Origin: Armillaria gallica
Taxonomy: Eukaryota > Basidiomycota > Agaricomycetes > Agaricales > Physalacriaceae
Assembly: GCA_037576215.1 (NCBI GenBank)
Contig: JBANDB010000006.1
Location: forward strand, 1,302,001 to 1,366,000
Reading direction: 5' to 3'
Length of the DNA: 64,000 bases
Shown here: piece by piece, positions 32,179-43,766 of the stretch
How the letters are laid out: each line of letters starts with the position of its first letter
How positions within the stretch are numbered: position 1 is the stretch's first letter
Program-made: the position numbers and the translations under genes
Notes under the pieces: model-generated
Seen by the model: the letters and a program-made list of their open reading frames with translations, nothing else
The model's database searches: none
What the model was told of the DNA's origin: nothing

Positions 32179-33134
32179 ATGGTGCGCCGTATAGCGTCGC
32201 AAGTGCACCAGCAGGCGCTGCGCCTTATGAAGGGCAACCTCATTGACCAACCAGTATGGCTTGGTTCCGTTCTTCAATACCCTCCTTTACCCCTTCCCCC
32301 GAAAGCTCCCCCTCCACGATCTTCTTTCGATTTGGCGTCTCCCAAACCGACTCGACTCGCAGAGACCGCCCAGAAACTACGCGCACCAAAAAACAGACCG
32401 TCGTCTATTGTCTACATCGAGGATGAAGTCCGCCGCCGGTTCTTCCGCGACCATCCCTTTGAGGCCTTCCGACCTGTGACGCTGACCGAACGCGATGCTA
32501 TACGGGAGCAGCGTCCTGTACAAGGTCGGGATTGGCAGAGACTGCGGCAGTGGGGACGGAATCCTTCACCAGAAGAGTACGCCTTTGCATATTCGTCGTA
32601 GTGTATTTGCTCACAATTCCCAGTGCCATACGATTTGCCGTCAACCTATACGAACACCACAATCTCCCTCTAACATTCGCCTACACGCGGGCAGTCGCCC
32701 AGTTCCGCGCCCTGCGCTCTGAGCACCACGTTGCGCGTCGATTTGCCGTGCTGGAAGTTGAGAGCTACGGGCGGGTGTTCAAAACGTCGCAAGTGCAACT
32801 TGGATTCGAGAAGGAGAAGAAGGCGCTGGATACCTGGGAAGAGGCCTCGAGTGTGGATGCGGGAGAGTTTGCTGCGAGGAAGAGGTGGAGGTCTATTGCG
32901 GCCAACTTTGCTGGTGCTTCGCAGGAGTGGACGAGGGGCGAGCAGTACACGGCATTGTGGAGGAAGGGTGCCAGGCCCTCATACGCCCCGGCACTTACGG
33001 AGGTCAAGTATCCGCCTATGTTGGCGCCAACACCAGAGGCAGCGGCACAAATCAGAGCCCCACAAGCAGCGGGAGCAGCTCATGCACCAACACCAGCAGC
33101 ACGGCCACAGCCTGTATACAATAGAACTGCCTAA
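32179..33134 (+). CDS. RSM25: Mitochondrial small ribosomal subunit protein mS23 (Rsm25-like)
   Basis: Structural protein of the mitochondrial small ribosomal subunit. Starts at 32179 with MVRRIASQVHQQALRLMKGN, an amphipathic basic N-terminus that fits both matrix import and the family, then LIDQPVWLGSVLQYPPLPLP. The central block (IVYIEDEVRRRFFRDHPFEA then RPVTLTERD) is the conserved Rsm25/mS23 core. One intron interrupts PED|AIRFAVNLYEHHNLPL. The C-terminal third is helical (LEVESYGRVFKTSQVQLGFE) and ends with an Ala/Pro-rich tail. About 300 residues. Only 57 bases separate its stop from that of the convergent RPN5 gene. Confidence 0.82.
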
Positions 33135-33191
33135 CAATGGATAATTCTCATTAAGGTCGCAGAAAATGAATATGTATAGGACATGTCGCGA

Positions 33192-34951
33192 TCATGATTT
33201 TACACGAGCTTGGGCTGCCTGTGCAGCGTTCATACCCATCCATGCCTTCTCCACCAAGCCCAGCAACTTCTGCATGTCTGAACTCCAGTCATTCATCACA
33301 TCCTCCGGACTTCGTTGATTTCTAAAGTTGACAACGCCAGACGGTCGATCAATCCGCGCCCAAACTGTTTTTGAAACGACTAGTCGCGCAAGGGTTTCTT
33401 CTGTTTGCTTGGGTGTCAGATCCAGAAGAGAGGTGAGTCTTTGCAAGGTTATCCGAGTGTAGTACTCGGCAACAACGCGGATATTCTGACAAATCAGTCA
33501 ACCTCAATCTTGCGGCAATAAATGCAGCAACTAACGTGTTCGATGACTCGGGTGTGAAGGTCTTCCCACCGCTTCTCTTCGGAGAAGACTTGCGTTTGGC
33601 GGAGGAATTCACCATATAGTGTCTGAATACCGGGCCACCGCATTAGTTCGTGTGTCGTGAAGCATTTTACGAGGTTACTGTTTGACCATTAATAGATGGT
33701 ACACATGTGATTCCAGAAAGACTCACTAGTGAAGCTCCAGTTTCAACAGAGCGGGGTCATTGAACATTCGGTGCAGCATATCAGATTGTTCGTTATTATG
33801 CGGAGCAAGGATGACATAGTAAATGATGTGTTCAAGGGCCTGTCGTACATGAGAAGCGCGCATGGCCAACAGAAGGATCACGTACCGCCTTGCCTTTATC
33901 GTTTACATCCTCCTTTATTGAAGGCGTTTCCCAAACCTTGTAATAGTAATTCGCTACATCAAGATAAGCGGTTTGATGTAACGCATGTTGGATCATTAGG
34001 TCGTAGTATTTGAGTTTCAGGTCCTAGAGAAGAGCTTGTGAGCAACTAGGCAAATTTAAACATATTTAACACGTACCTCGTTTTCCTTTTCTTTCAAGAA
34101 ACCTTCGTTAACCTTCCTGCCACCTACCCTGACCTTTACCCACTCTGATTCTCCACCATTGGAACTTTCTGTATCCTTCCGTCGCGCGACAGCAATGAGC
34201 AGTCGCATTTGCTCGAGGAGAAACTCTGTCTTTTCTCTCCGTTCCATCGACGAATAAGTCTCCACCTGCAAATCCGACAAAAGTTCGGATGCAGTTTCGA
34301 GAGACTTCTTGGACTCATCAGGATTTGTGGCTGCGATTGAAAGACCTTCATAGTAGTGAGCGAGAAGGAGAGTTACTCGGGCCCGTGGTGTCTCCAAGAA
34401 GATCTACGAATGTACGAAGGTTATCATGAATTTGGATAATAGAGAATTGTCACGCACTTTCCCTTCGGTGACAGTCCTCAATGTTTCAACCAACTCGAGC
34501 CATTTCTCTATGCCCTGTTTCTTCTTCACGTCTTCTAGCCACCCCATCGCCTGCTCAACCATAGCTTGAACAGCTGCTTTGAGTTGTCCATGCTTCTTGC
34601 TCAGTAACAGGATGCTCGAGTTTAGCAGAGTAAAGTCCGTGGCCTGGTAACAGTGTTCAAGAACCGCCTTCACAAGTCGCGTTGTCGATGCAAGATCCGC
34701 TGCCTGGTGGAAATGAATAAAGTGGAACAGAAGTATAAGAAAGAGATTTTTTACATTCCGTGTTTGCTTTTCAAGAACGAAGAGCTTGTCGAGCGCTGGC
34801 TGTAGTTGTCCAGCCTATACACGCATTGGTCACTTGCCGTACGAGACGATGAAGTCAGGCCATGCCGTACCTTTGCGAGTGACTCTGCCTCGGGAAGCAG
34901 AATATCAACCTCTGGTGTGAAATCCCTTTCTTGCTTCTTGTTGTCGGACAT
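33192..34951 (-). CDS. RPN5: 26S proteasome regulatory subunit Rpn5
   Basis: PCI-domain scaffold of the 19S lid (human PSMD12). The chosen ATG at 34951 gives MSDNKKQERDFTPEVDILLP, the standard Rpn5 opening; an in-frame ATG 40 codons upstream adds an unconserved leader. TPR-like helices follow (LVKAVLEHCYQATDF, AMGWLEDVKKKQGIEKWLEL, ARVTLLLAHYYEGLSIA, DLKLKYYDLMIQHALHQ, AYLDVANYYYKVWETPS). The PCI winged helix comes last (LQRLTSLLDLTPKQTEETLA, then SKTVWARIDRPSGVVNF). The C-terminal helix (LLGLVEKAWMGMNAAQAAQ) fits the lid helical bundle. About 480 residues over several GT-AG exons. Housekeeping, constitutively needed. Close convergent spacing with mS23 implies overlapping 3' UTRs. Confidence 0.88.
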
Positions 34952-35325
34952 GATGTACTTCCACGAAGCGGTCTGGTCCAAATGACGCGTCGCGCTAGTA
35001 TTTGTATTTGTTGCTTTTGCAAGGCTTTGAGCCCAAGAAAGGACTGGCACTTCGGGGTTTGCCGCCAGCAATTCAGTTCTTCTCTTTTCCTCGATTTCAA
35101 GGACCTCTGATAACCTTTCAGGTTTCTCTACGGGATCAGCATTATGTTCATTGTGAGTATCATATTCATAAATGTCCTAATCGTGCATAATAACATATAT
35201 GAGCATATAGACGGTCGTAGCAGTAAAATCATGAACGGACTTGAATCGTGTTCAGTGGAATATCGGTTGACGGCGACGCAGCGGTCTCCTCTTTTTTCTG
35301 GGCCTCTCTCCTCAAACGAGCTCTC
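34952..35325. other. Spacer upstream of RPN5
   Basis: 374 bases between the RPN5 start and the 3' end of the F-box/LRR gene, both leftward. It presumably holds the RPN5 promoter. No GGTGGCAAA proteasome element was seen on a visual scan. No gene is visible. Confidence 0.45.
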
Positions 35326-37723
35326 TCAAGCGCCATATGGATGATCCTTGATGGAATCGTCAAAGGGAAGAATACGACCACTTTCCATGCCATGGAAACA
35401 ACGTCGGAGAGATGGATGTTTGCCTAACCCGGAACGAATGGAACTCGAACGGATGGAGGGCGTTTTGTCAATGGGTGCAGATTCCTCGATGAGGGCCTCG
35501 ACTGATTTGGAGGAAGTCGATACCGTGGCATCTACTGCATCCTCTAGGGTGGACACGACGGCTTCCACAGACTGGTCTACTGTCGTGGGTAAAGCCTGGA
35601 TTGCAGAGTCGACTGTTTCTGGAATGGCACCGATAGAAACGGAGCGCATCCGTGGCTCAGCGTCTACCATACGATCGACCAAAACAGGAGAAAACTGGAT
35701 GGCAGTTTCTGTGACGTCTGGCTGCACCTGTACCTCACACTCTGTCGTCGTAACCGTGGCGTTAATACCTTTGTCAGCGAACTCGCGTTGAAGTACCTGA
35801 CTCTCAACCCTGTCGATGGCCTGGGTAGCGAACAGTCGCTCTGATAAACGAACGTTTTGGAGATGAGGGAGGGCTTCCGCGACTCTTTCCCAACCTCGCG
35901 CATTTGCCTCGACGTACCCAGGCCGGTTTTTCTCGTGGAACCACTTCAGCGTCTCGAGGTGCGGAGCAAGGTGGCTAAGCAGGATGGTGACGTGAAGGGT
36001 GTCTCCTACCCATGAATGGCCTACATGAAGACGCAGAAGCGATGCAGAAGATGTCTCGCGCGAAGATAAAACTTCGCTCGTCCTTTGTTTGGCATTGACG
36101 ACCACTGAAAGTGTATGGAGTCTTGGACAATTGGCCATCAAAGGCGCCAAATCTTCCAATGCGAGACTGGGTGGACCAGTAGCAACCGGGAAGCGGGCCA
36201 ATGGGCACAACCTGAGTTCTTCTACCATCGGACAGATCGTTGACACATGCCGAATGTCGTATTTGGTGAATAGAGTGGACTCTGGAAGATCGATATCCAA
36301 CCGAAGGAGGCATGGGAGTGAAGTGAAGTAGCCGAGGGGTAGACGTTTGGGAGCCTCTGCTCTTGCAGTTGACCTTACGAGCTCGCTGTACCGCGACGAT
36401 CCGCTGCCTGAAATGCGCAATGATTGCAAGGTCGTACCGAACCGCTCTGAAACGAGCACCGACAAGTCCTGCCAGTCGGCCATATCTGGAGGATCCTCGA
36501 TAACGAGGTCAAGCTGAGTGAGGGCGCTGCGCAGGTGCCTCAAAAATACTGCAATGTTTGACACCTCTCCGGTCAGTTGCAACTGTCGGATTGTTGCAAA
36601 AGATCCTTTGGATCGTAAATCCCCGGTCAGCCGGAGCGCAGATTTTCGGTGGTCCGAAAAGTCGAGTTCTTCTCCCGAAAACACACCGCTATCTGTGGTC
36701 ATGACAGAACTTGGTGTCGAAACCCCTGAACGTGGCGATAGCTCGTCAAAAAACCCTTCCACCGCAACGACACCCCTCCCAGAAAGATCCAGTTGCAGGA
36801 CCTTAAGCTCCTCCAGAGAAGCAAGCCATCGCCCAACTCCTGGTGACAGCGCACCGGGAGCCATAAGGACCACTTTGCAGAGGCTCTTTTGCGGCAGCAA
36901 AAGGTCTGTGAATGTGTCGGGCAGGGGCGCTGGAGAGACGTATGAAAATTCCTTCAACTTGGTGCGACTCGACAGGTCGGCAAGGAACTTGTTCAACTCG
37001 GGGAACCGCGCTCCAATCTCGAGAGAGAGACTCTCGAGCTCGGGGTTGAGGAAGAGAGAGCAACGTTCCAGACCAGCTGGGCTGTCAACTTTCCATACGA
37101 GCTGCTGAAGGTTGGGGAGGATGAACGTTCGTGGCCGATATTGTGCGAAAATAGGAAAAATGGAAACGGCGACGTTGTTTATCGACTCGTTGTATGCAAT
37201 GCGACGAACTCGCTCGCCGTACTCTAGGATCTTTGACCAATCTCCTTCCGCCGGATTCTTAGCCTGTTGGGCGTAGTCATATTTGTTAGCATCTCTATTA
37301 ATTCGTGCCAAAAGTTTGACTCACTAATCCTAGTCCTGGCCTTCTGGTCTTCTTCAAGAGAGACGACGGGAATAGCCCGAGAATGGGTATCAAAGAGTCC
37401 AAATCTCTCCATAGTATGTTCAATGCCGGCTCGCACATCGCCTTGCATGTCCTTGCCAATCTCGACACTGAGCGCCTCCCGCCTGGTGTGTCGAGGATAG
37501 CCTCAAGAAGCTTTGTCGTTACTTCTGGGTCACGTAGAATGATGGGAGCCATTATCTGCTGGTAGACGGAGTACGAACGATACGAGGAGCTTCGACTGTG
37601 TTTCCCCTTCCCTTTCAATGAACCGTGGGAGCTAGCGATGGTGCGAATACTTTCACGAAGACTGGTACGGCGACGAAGGGATCCGAGACTATGAAGGGCG
37701 GATAACACTGAACCAGAAGGCAT
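35326..37723 (-). CDS. F-box/LRR-like protein
   Basis: Probable SCF substrate receptor. Exon 1 (ATG at 37723, MPSGSVLSALHSLGSLRRRT) has a basic Ser-rich leader, then an F-box-like helix set: TTKLLEAILDTPGGRRSVSR, LARTCKAMCEPALNILWRDL. A single intron (GTGAGT...CCAACAG near 37270-37325) joins RRPGLGL to AKNPAEGDWSKI. A long leucine-rich array of about 400 residues follows (LPNLQQLVWKV, LNPELESLSLEIGARFPE, LEELKVLQLDLSGRG, LRQLQLTGEVSNIAV-like units), typical of Agaricomycete F-box proteins. The last ~110 residues depart from LRR: a repetitive acidic/Ser-Thr tail (VSTLEDAVDATVSTSSKSVE). About 775 residues. Substrate unknown. Unlike the other F-box gene here (3812-5374) it lacks the N-terminal coiled coil and the two are not close paralogs by eye. 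Confidence 0.75.
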
Positions 37724-38181
37724 ACAAGGGACGTCTTTGGGGCGTCAAGTACTTAAGACAAAATGCGCATGAAGTACACGCATTGTGGGGCCTGTTAACT
37801 GGCGTTGCACGCGCAGGAAGATGACGAGTCGATCGAGGACCTGCTGCAGTGATTGATTTGTATGCGGCTTCGTGTGGAATTGGACATGAGGATCCAGGAT
37901 GGATGTCGATGAGAAAGTTACAAATATCTGTAAATCAATCTACTCTCGACGTAACGGTCGAAGCGCAAGAACGTACGTAGTTAATTTGGGGATAGGATTG
38001 CAAGTTTCAAAGGTAACTCGCGGTTAAACCCTTAGAATAGTTAAACCTAGGCAGACTCGTGTACTACGTGTGTTGCACTGCGATTAAACACGACTTTCAA
38101 TACTGCGCAACGTGTTGATTGGGCGTATCTCTGAATACAACAAAGTCTTCCGAATGATTGAATGAAACGGTATAGCAAGGA
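37724..38181. other. Spacer between F-box/LRR and SLD2
   Basis: 458 bases between two leftward genes: the promoter side of the F-box/LRR gene and the SLD2 3' flank, A/T-richer toward SLD2. No further feature seen. Confidence 0.45.
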
Positions 38182-39791
38182 CTACAATTCTCCGAGCTCC
38201 CATGGCACCGGTTCACCTTGCCAGTCGTCTTCTTCATCCACCACAGCCACCTGTCCATGCTCATCCTCCCCAACGTCCCAAATCTCGCCACCTCTCGACG
38301 GATCGTAATGATCCGCTCTACGTCCATACAACAGACCTTCCACAACCCGGACCTCCTGATAGTCGCGCGTCCGGGTTTCATATGGTGAAAACGCCAAGAC
38401 ATGACGAAATCTGTCGGGAAGATCGACATCAAATCTGCCAGTGTCTTGTCCATCACCCACGTCCTCGATCTGCGAGTGCGAGAAGGCATCAAGGGTATCA
38501 TCTGCGTCAACATCTGAGTTTCGCCCCAGCATGTTTTTACGAGGTGAGCCATGAGTTCGGGGCACTACTTTAATCTTTTCGTTTGGCTCTTCGTCGTCGT
38601 CGTCAGAATCTAAAGTGGTAGCGGCTAATTTGGCCTTCTTCCGCCCATTGTTACTGGTTGCTTTACCCTTGCCTTTGAAGGAGCTATAATTCCGTTTGGA
38701 AGCATCGGGTGGGGGTGGGGAGGGAGGAATGAGGGAAGGAGCGCGGTTGTGGGATGAAGATTCGGCTGCGTCTGCATCAGATAATACACGTTTCCGGGGC
38801 TTGGGTGCAGCGATGTTGACAGGCGCATGTGTGGTCTTCTTGACGGGCCCCCGATGCTTTTGATGGACACCGGAAGGAGCTGCGGAACGAGGAAAAGGCT
38901 TTCCGTTGCCTTTGTTGTCATGATTTGTCTTGAGGCTTTGCGAACCTTGCAAGTCCATCTCGTCATCAGGCGATGAGAAGACATCTGAGGAAGAGGGAGC
39001 CGTCTTGGTGCGGGGAAATAATGGTTTAGATTGTGTGGTGTCATCGAAAAGCAACTTGAATCCGTTCGAGCCTTTAACGGGAGAATCATCGACGAACGAT
39101 AAGTTACCGACATGAGCGTAGTCTTCATCACTATCATCAGGTGCCGGATCTTCTTTTTGTGAAAAGGAAGAGTGTGCCCAGAAGCTACGCGTCGGCGCTT
39201 CTCTTTACCGGGAGAAGGAGAAACTGGTTCACCGCGCAGGCGTTTGCGTGCTCGGGTGACAGCACTCGTTGGCTCTGGTATAGTGCTTGCCGCAGGGAAC
39301 ACTAAAGGCTGGAAGGGGGCCGCGGAAAGTGGGGACACTTCTCGGGCAGGCGCTCGAGATCTAACTTTAGAGGGGGTCGCAAATGGATTCGACCGAAAAT
39401 CCTTGATAACTGGAAGCACCTCCTTCTGTTTCCCCTTATTCTTTTGTGGAGAGAAGGGGTTGAAGGTAGACAAGGGCGCCGTGGTTTCACTGGCTCTGGC
39501 TTTGGGTAACAAATGCGATGGTTCGTGTTTGTGAGATTTCGAAGGAGTGGTGGGTGTATTGGAGGATGTAGCGCGACCTTTGGCAGCAGAAGCCTTTCCC
39601 AAGGCCTTGTACAGCTTGTATTTGGCCTCTGTGCGACTTTGTCAGATTCAATTTTACCATGAGGGTCGCTGTGACGCACCAATATCCGGATGCTCCTTGA
39701 TATCCTGCACCTGTGCTGACCGGCCATGCTTTGCCTTAAAGTCTCGCTCCCATGCCTTTATTTCAGCCTTTACTGTTGCAAGGTCCGACAT
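38182..39791 (-). CDS. SLD2: DNA replication regulator Sld2
   Basis: Replication-initiation factor that, when phosphorylated by CDK, binds Dpb11 and helps load Cdc45-GINS; related to the RecQ4 N-terminus. The ATG at 39791 gives MSDLATVKAEIKAWERDFKA, then KHGRSAQVQDIKEHPDI and, after an intron, EAKYKLYKALGKA. This is the diagnostic Sld2 helix pair. The middle is disordered with many SP/TP sites (TPTTPSK, LSTFNPFSPQK, EPVSPSP), as expected for CDK control. A 56-nt intron (GTAAAG...AAAAAG, around 39160-39215) restores the frame into EDPAPDDSDEDYAHVGNL. The C-terminal block (RVVEGLLYGRRADHYDPSRG) is also conserved. About 490 residues. Divergent from the KEN-box gene with 212 bases between starts. 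Confidence 0.8.
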
Positions 39792-40003
39792 ATTGCAGGT
39801 GTGCTGTCAAGAAAATTGTGAGGACAACGAACAATGGGCGATGGGCGGAGTACGACGCGACGGTCACGTTACTTATGCCCGAGTAAACAAGACCAAGCCG
39901 AACGCGGCGATTGGCTGGGTGGCGTTGCACAAGTTGCAGAATTTCTTCACCACCCCTACGGATATCCTTGGCTTTTTCCATCCTCTGTGCCTATTCAGCC
40001 ATC
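39792..40003. promoter_or_regulatory. Bidirectional promoter, SLD2 / KEN-box gene
   Basis: A 212-base spacer between divergent start codons. Visible motifs: a forkhead-type GTAAACA at 39883-39889, an MCB-like ACGCGA at 39855-39860, and an inverted CCAAT box (ATTGG) at 39910-39914. These elements drive cell-cycle genes in other fungi. Matches are exact strings seen in the sequence; regulation is inferred. Confidence 0.4.
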
Positions 40004-41990
40004 ATGAATCGCCCTAGAGAAAGTCTTCTCACTCTGTTCGACCCTCTGTTTGGTTCTGTCTCTCAGCGGAGTGGTGGCGATAGTTCTGTTGAATTAGATG
40101 ATTACGACTCAGAGAAGGAGAATAACACGCCGTTGGGAGATGTGTCGATGACCTCGTTTTTCAGTGGATCCTTGAAACAGGCATGCCCGCAGCCTGCTCC
40201 ACTCAGGCGTCGTCTTGTTGATGTTGGAGATGTCACCGTCGACAACACATTGCTTATGAACGAGGTGTTGGAAGAGATTGGAGAGGATGAAGAGTCAGAA
40301 GACGAGAATAGTACGGCCATCTTGGGACCAGTTGGCAAGACGCCAAGGGCTCCAAGCAGCGTGAACATCGTTGCGACTCCACGTTTGAACCCTCGCACGC
40401 CGTTTGCTGAACTTCGAATGGAACGAGAGGTCACGCCCGTAGCCCACAAGCGTTTGCTGACTCGTCAGAAGCAGTACACCGACCTCGCCACTGCCTGCGA
40501 CTCTGCGAATCAGCCGCATCCTTCGCTTTCGTCTCTAGTTGAGGCAGTCACTTCTGCTGGCGTTTCCTTCGCGGGCTCAAAGCCGGCGTTCTCGGAGGCC
40601 TGGCCCAACGTTTTCCCTGTTTCGCCAAAGGTGCCTGAAGTCACTATCACATCTTCGCTTCAGACCTCTCCAGTGAATATCCCTCTTCCATCATCACCCA
40701 TCGACATAAGCGACCTTGATGCCCCTACTCCTCGTCCAAGAAGACTGCCACCGCCTATTCGCGACCATGCCCGCCAATCATTGGACCTACATTCCTCTTT
40801 TCAGCTCCAGTTCGACTCGGCAGAATCAAGTTTTGATCTGTTGACCGACAAAATATCATTCCTGTGTTCACGATCCCATGACTTTGACATTACTTCAGGA
40901 GATGAAGACATGAATACGAGCATGATAGGTGTGCTAACATCTGCAGGTAAAGTGACCCTCTTGTAATCAGTCTACAGCTTCATCTGAACATCTTTTTAGG
41001 TGAAGATGAGGTCGTCAACATCGCTGCTAACATCCCTTTGCCGTCGGAGGACAGTCCTCAGACCAGTAAGTCTTATTCATTTTGACCTCTTTCCCTGACT
41101 AACATTGTGGTAGGGTCTCCCTACACGGCAGCGCGTGCTCAACCTATCAATACCACTGATTCTCCACTGCCCGTCTTTACTGCAAAAACGTATACCTGTA
41201 AGTTGCAGTATGTCTCCAGTGAGTGGCGCGTTTTGACAAGACCTTAGCTGCCCAAGCCATGGTTTCCGAGGACTTGCCGCAGAGCGACGATGCCCATGTC
41301 TTTTCCTCGACTAGAGATCCACTGATGACGCCAGCTTCATCCAAGAATCTTCATCCTGGCGCACCACCTCCCATTCAGGCATTACGCATCGTCAAGCGGG
41401 CAAAGAACGCGGCGGCAGTAGCGCCTCCTCCGGATCGTCGCTTGTCTATGCGACCTCCAGCTCACGTCGAGAAGAAAATGTTGCTTCCAGTTCAGTCAGA
41501 CATCCCTAACTCGGCGCAGATTAGCGAATCTGCTACTGCTGCTGCATCACCCAGACCGGCACCGTCTTCGGGACCTCGCCGTGTGCCGGTGGCTGAGAGT
41601 AAGGAAGTGCTGCACGGGGCTGGGGGACTTGGACACCTACCGAAGAACAACAGACCCAAAAAAGTATTGCTTTCTGACGCGGTTGCTCAGTGGGGTCATC
41701 TTCAGCCTGCGAAAACAGCCGATCTCAATGCCGTTCGGGATGCCCTCAAAGCTATCGGCACCGGGAAGCCCAAGGCACCAGTGAGGGAGGTGAAAAGCAT
41801 CGTTCGACCTGCAGTTGGTCCTCACGTTGGGCAAAAGGAGAGCCGGCCAGCATCTACCATCCCACGTCCAGTATCTGGTACCTCCAGATTGCCTGCTCCT
41901 GTTTTCGGTACAAATAGAGCAGGCGCTGCAGCTGGAAGGCCAGGAAGGCCAGGCGCTGGGCTTGTGCGTCGAGCTGGTACCGGACTCTAA
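40004..41990 (+). CDS. Disordered protein with KEN box, unknown function
   Basis: No known domain recognised. The ATG at 40004 gives MNRPRESLLTLFDPLFGSVS; residues 37-40 are KENN (in DSEKENNTPLG), a KEN-box degron as recognised by APC/C-Cdh1, and RESL at the very start and RLLT further on fit the D-box core RxxL. Many SP/TP sites follow (GKTPRAPSS, TPRLNPRTPFAEL, EREVTPVAH). After a long first exon come three introns and small exons (GEDEVVNIAANIPLP; SPYTAARAQPINTTD). The C-terminal ~250 residues are basic and Pro-rich with one likely helical patch (LLSDAVAQWGHLQPAKTADL then NAVRDALKAIG), ending RRAGTGL. About 640 residues. Divergent from SLD2, which suggests a cell-cycle role; a microtubule, cohesion or replication regulator would fit, but none is demonstrated. 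Confidence 0.65.
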
Positions 41991-42282
41991 CTACATCTCT
42001 CCACCTTGTTCTTTGCCAGCATGTTATCGCTTTCGTGTGTCGTCATCTCTGCAGGTCCTCGAACTCCAGATCATTCGCATATCTACTCACAGACCCATAC
42101 GTACTTATCCATCACTTGTAATCTATATACACAACTGTGCATACAAGCATCTTGGTCCTCAGCTTGACCAAGATCTGGCTTGGAGTTTGTTTCGCGTGGT
42201 GGTTCAAGGCCTTGATGCACGACGAATCACTAGTGCTATAATAAATAATATTGGAAGCAAGTTAATCAACAGTCCATAGCGA

Positions 42283-43310
42283 CTATTCCTTCTTCTTTGA
42301 ATACAATCTCCATAACAGACCAAGTACCCATGTTCTCGGCAGCCATTTGAACACCCAGAAGAGGAAAGCATTTCCTCCGACGGAGATGTAGGAAGGAGGC
42401 TTTGCCAACGCGTGGTCCACAATACGCTTGGAAAACTCCTCGTTAGACATGGACGACTTGGTCTGGCTGGCATGCATTCTCTCCATGATGTTCGGAAGGA
42501 ACGCGGTATACAGACTGTTTACCGGTAAGCTGAACCATTTCTCCTGATTTTTGGCGAAATTGGACGTGACGGAACCAGGAGCCACGTGCATAATATTTAT
42601 TCCAAGCGGACGACACTCCATTGAGAGCACTTCGCTGATATTCTGGACTGCTGCTTTGGAAGACGAATATGCTCCGTGCCAGGGTGTCGGGCTAAGTGAG
42701 AAAATTAGCATGGATCCTATGAGTGGGGAGACGCTAACTTACGTTTCTCCGACGATTGAACCTGTGGTTTCAGTAAGAGCTAGAATATCTTTGAAAAATG
42801 CAGAATCTACCTATATTCACGATGAGTCCACTGTGTCGCTTTGCCATGATAGGAATGACGGCTTTGCACATGCGTATCACTGAGAATGCATTGGTATCAT
42901 AGGTGCGCTTGATTACATCCATGGACTGGTCAATCAAAGGACCTATACTCCAAAGTGAGTATGATAGCGCGCGGAGCTATAAAAAACTGCGTACCAATAG
43001 CTGGGGTTGCTGCATTGTTGACCACTACGTCAACTCTACCCTCTGTATTAGCTACATGCTGAATAACTTGCTGAACGTCATCATCGCTCGTCACATCCAA
43101 GGCGAGGACCTCGATGTTGGGATCCTTGAAGCCTTGCATAGTTTCTACACTTCGCGACGTAGCATATACCTTGCATCTCTGCTGAGCAAATTGTTCGCAT
43201 CTTGAAAAGATTGATCAATGATAACACGAGTTATCGACGACGACCCACAATGCAAAACCTATTCCCCCAGTAGAGCACCCTGTTACGAGAACTACACGAT
43301 TTGTGGACAT
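42283..43310 (-). CDS. AYR1: 1-acyldihydroxyacetone-phosphate reductase-type SDR
   Basis: Short-chain dehydrogenase of the Ayr1 group, which reduces 1-acyl-DHAP to lysophosphatidate with NADPH on the ER or lipid droplets. The ATG at 43310 gives MSTNRVVLVTGCSTGGIGFA (Rossmann TGxxxGIG). The fold continues with KVYATSRSVETMQGF, IEVLALDVTSDDDVQQ, VVVNNAA, SMDVIKRTYDTNAFSVI-like helix and the active site YSSSK (HGAYSSSKAAVQNIS). Then come GINIMHVAPGSVTSNFA and a C-terminal hydrophobic stretch (SVGGNAFLFWVFKWLP) that may anchor it to lipid bodies. It ends in SKKKE. About 285 residues. The first intron uses donor GTGGGT so that ALCEQFAQQR is continuous. Yeast Ayr1 also has lipase activity; that cannot be assessed here. 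Confidence 0.8.
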
Positions 43311-43766
43311 TTATGCTGGGACAGTGGCCGCTGAAACGTCACGGTCAAGCAGGTTGGAGTAATGTAAGGGTCCGCTGATACCGCATGCATTCAAGACTGC
43401 CGAACAAGCAGGATGTCTGACGTAAAGAGCACTGCTCGTTTGCGACCAAGTCCTTCGAACTCCAAGCTTAGCTCTCAGTATCATCACATGCACGTCGGAG
43501 GTAGTACTAGCGTTGCTATTGTGAAAGAAGTGCACTGAGGAATTACGATTTCACTATCAACAACGTTGTTGGCACAGGTAAGCTTGTTATGCCAGACGGC
43601 GGCCATAGGAGTTAGCAATAGGAGTTAGGTGACTGGCAGTGGAAGTCGCCCGATAAGAGATACGTCAGAGCTTGGCAAGGGCACCCCAGAAAAGACCCCG
43701 CCAAACAATGTACGACATTGACGTGGAACCATACTCTCAGTATCGCACTCCTCGTCGAAGAGCAAA
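43311..43766. other. Divergent spacer, AYR1 / glucosidase II
   Basis: 456 bases between divergent starts. No TATA box, repeat or RNA gene stood out. A short open frame at 43311-43535 on the minus strand has no protein-like features. Confidence 0.45.

Noticed and set aside
34951..35071. Upstream in-frame ATG for RPN5 (adds 40 residues)
   Set aside because: The added leader does not resemble any Rpn5 start, whereas MSDNKKQERDFTPEVD matches the family.
36518..37108. 196-residue plus-strand open frame
   Set aside because: Antisense to the LRR region of the F-box/LRR gene; Ser/Arg-rich, with no recognisable motif.
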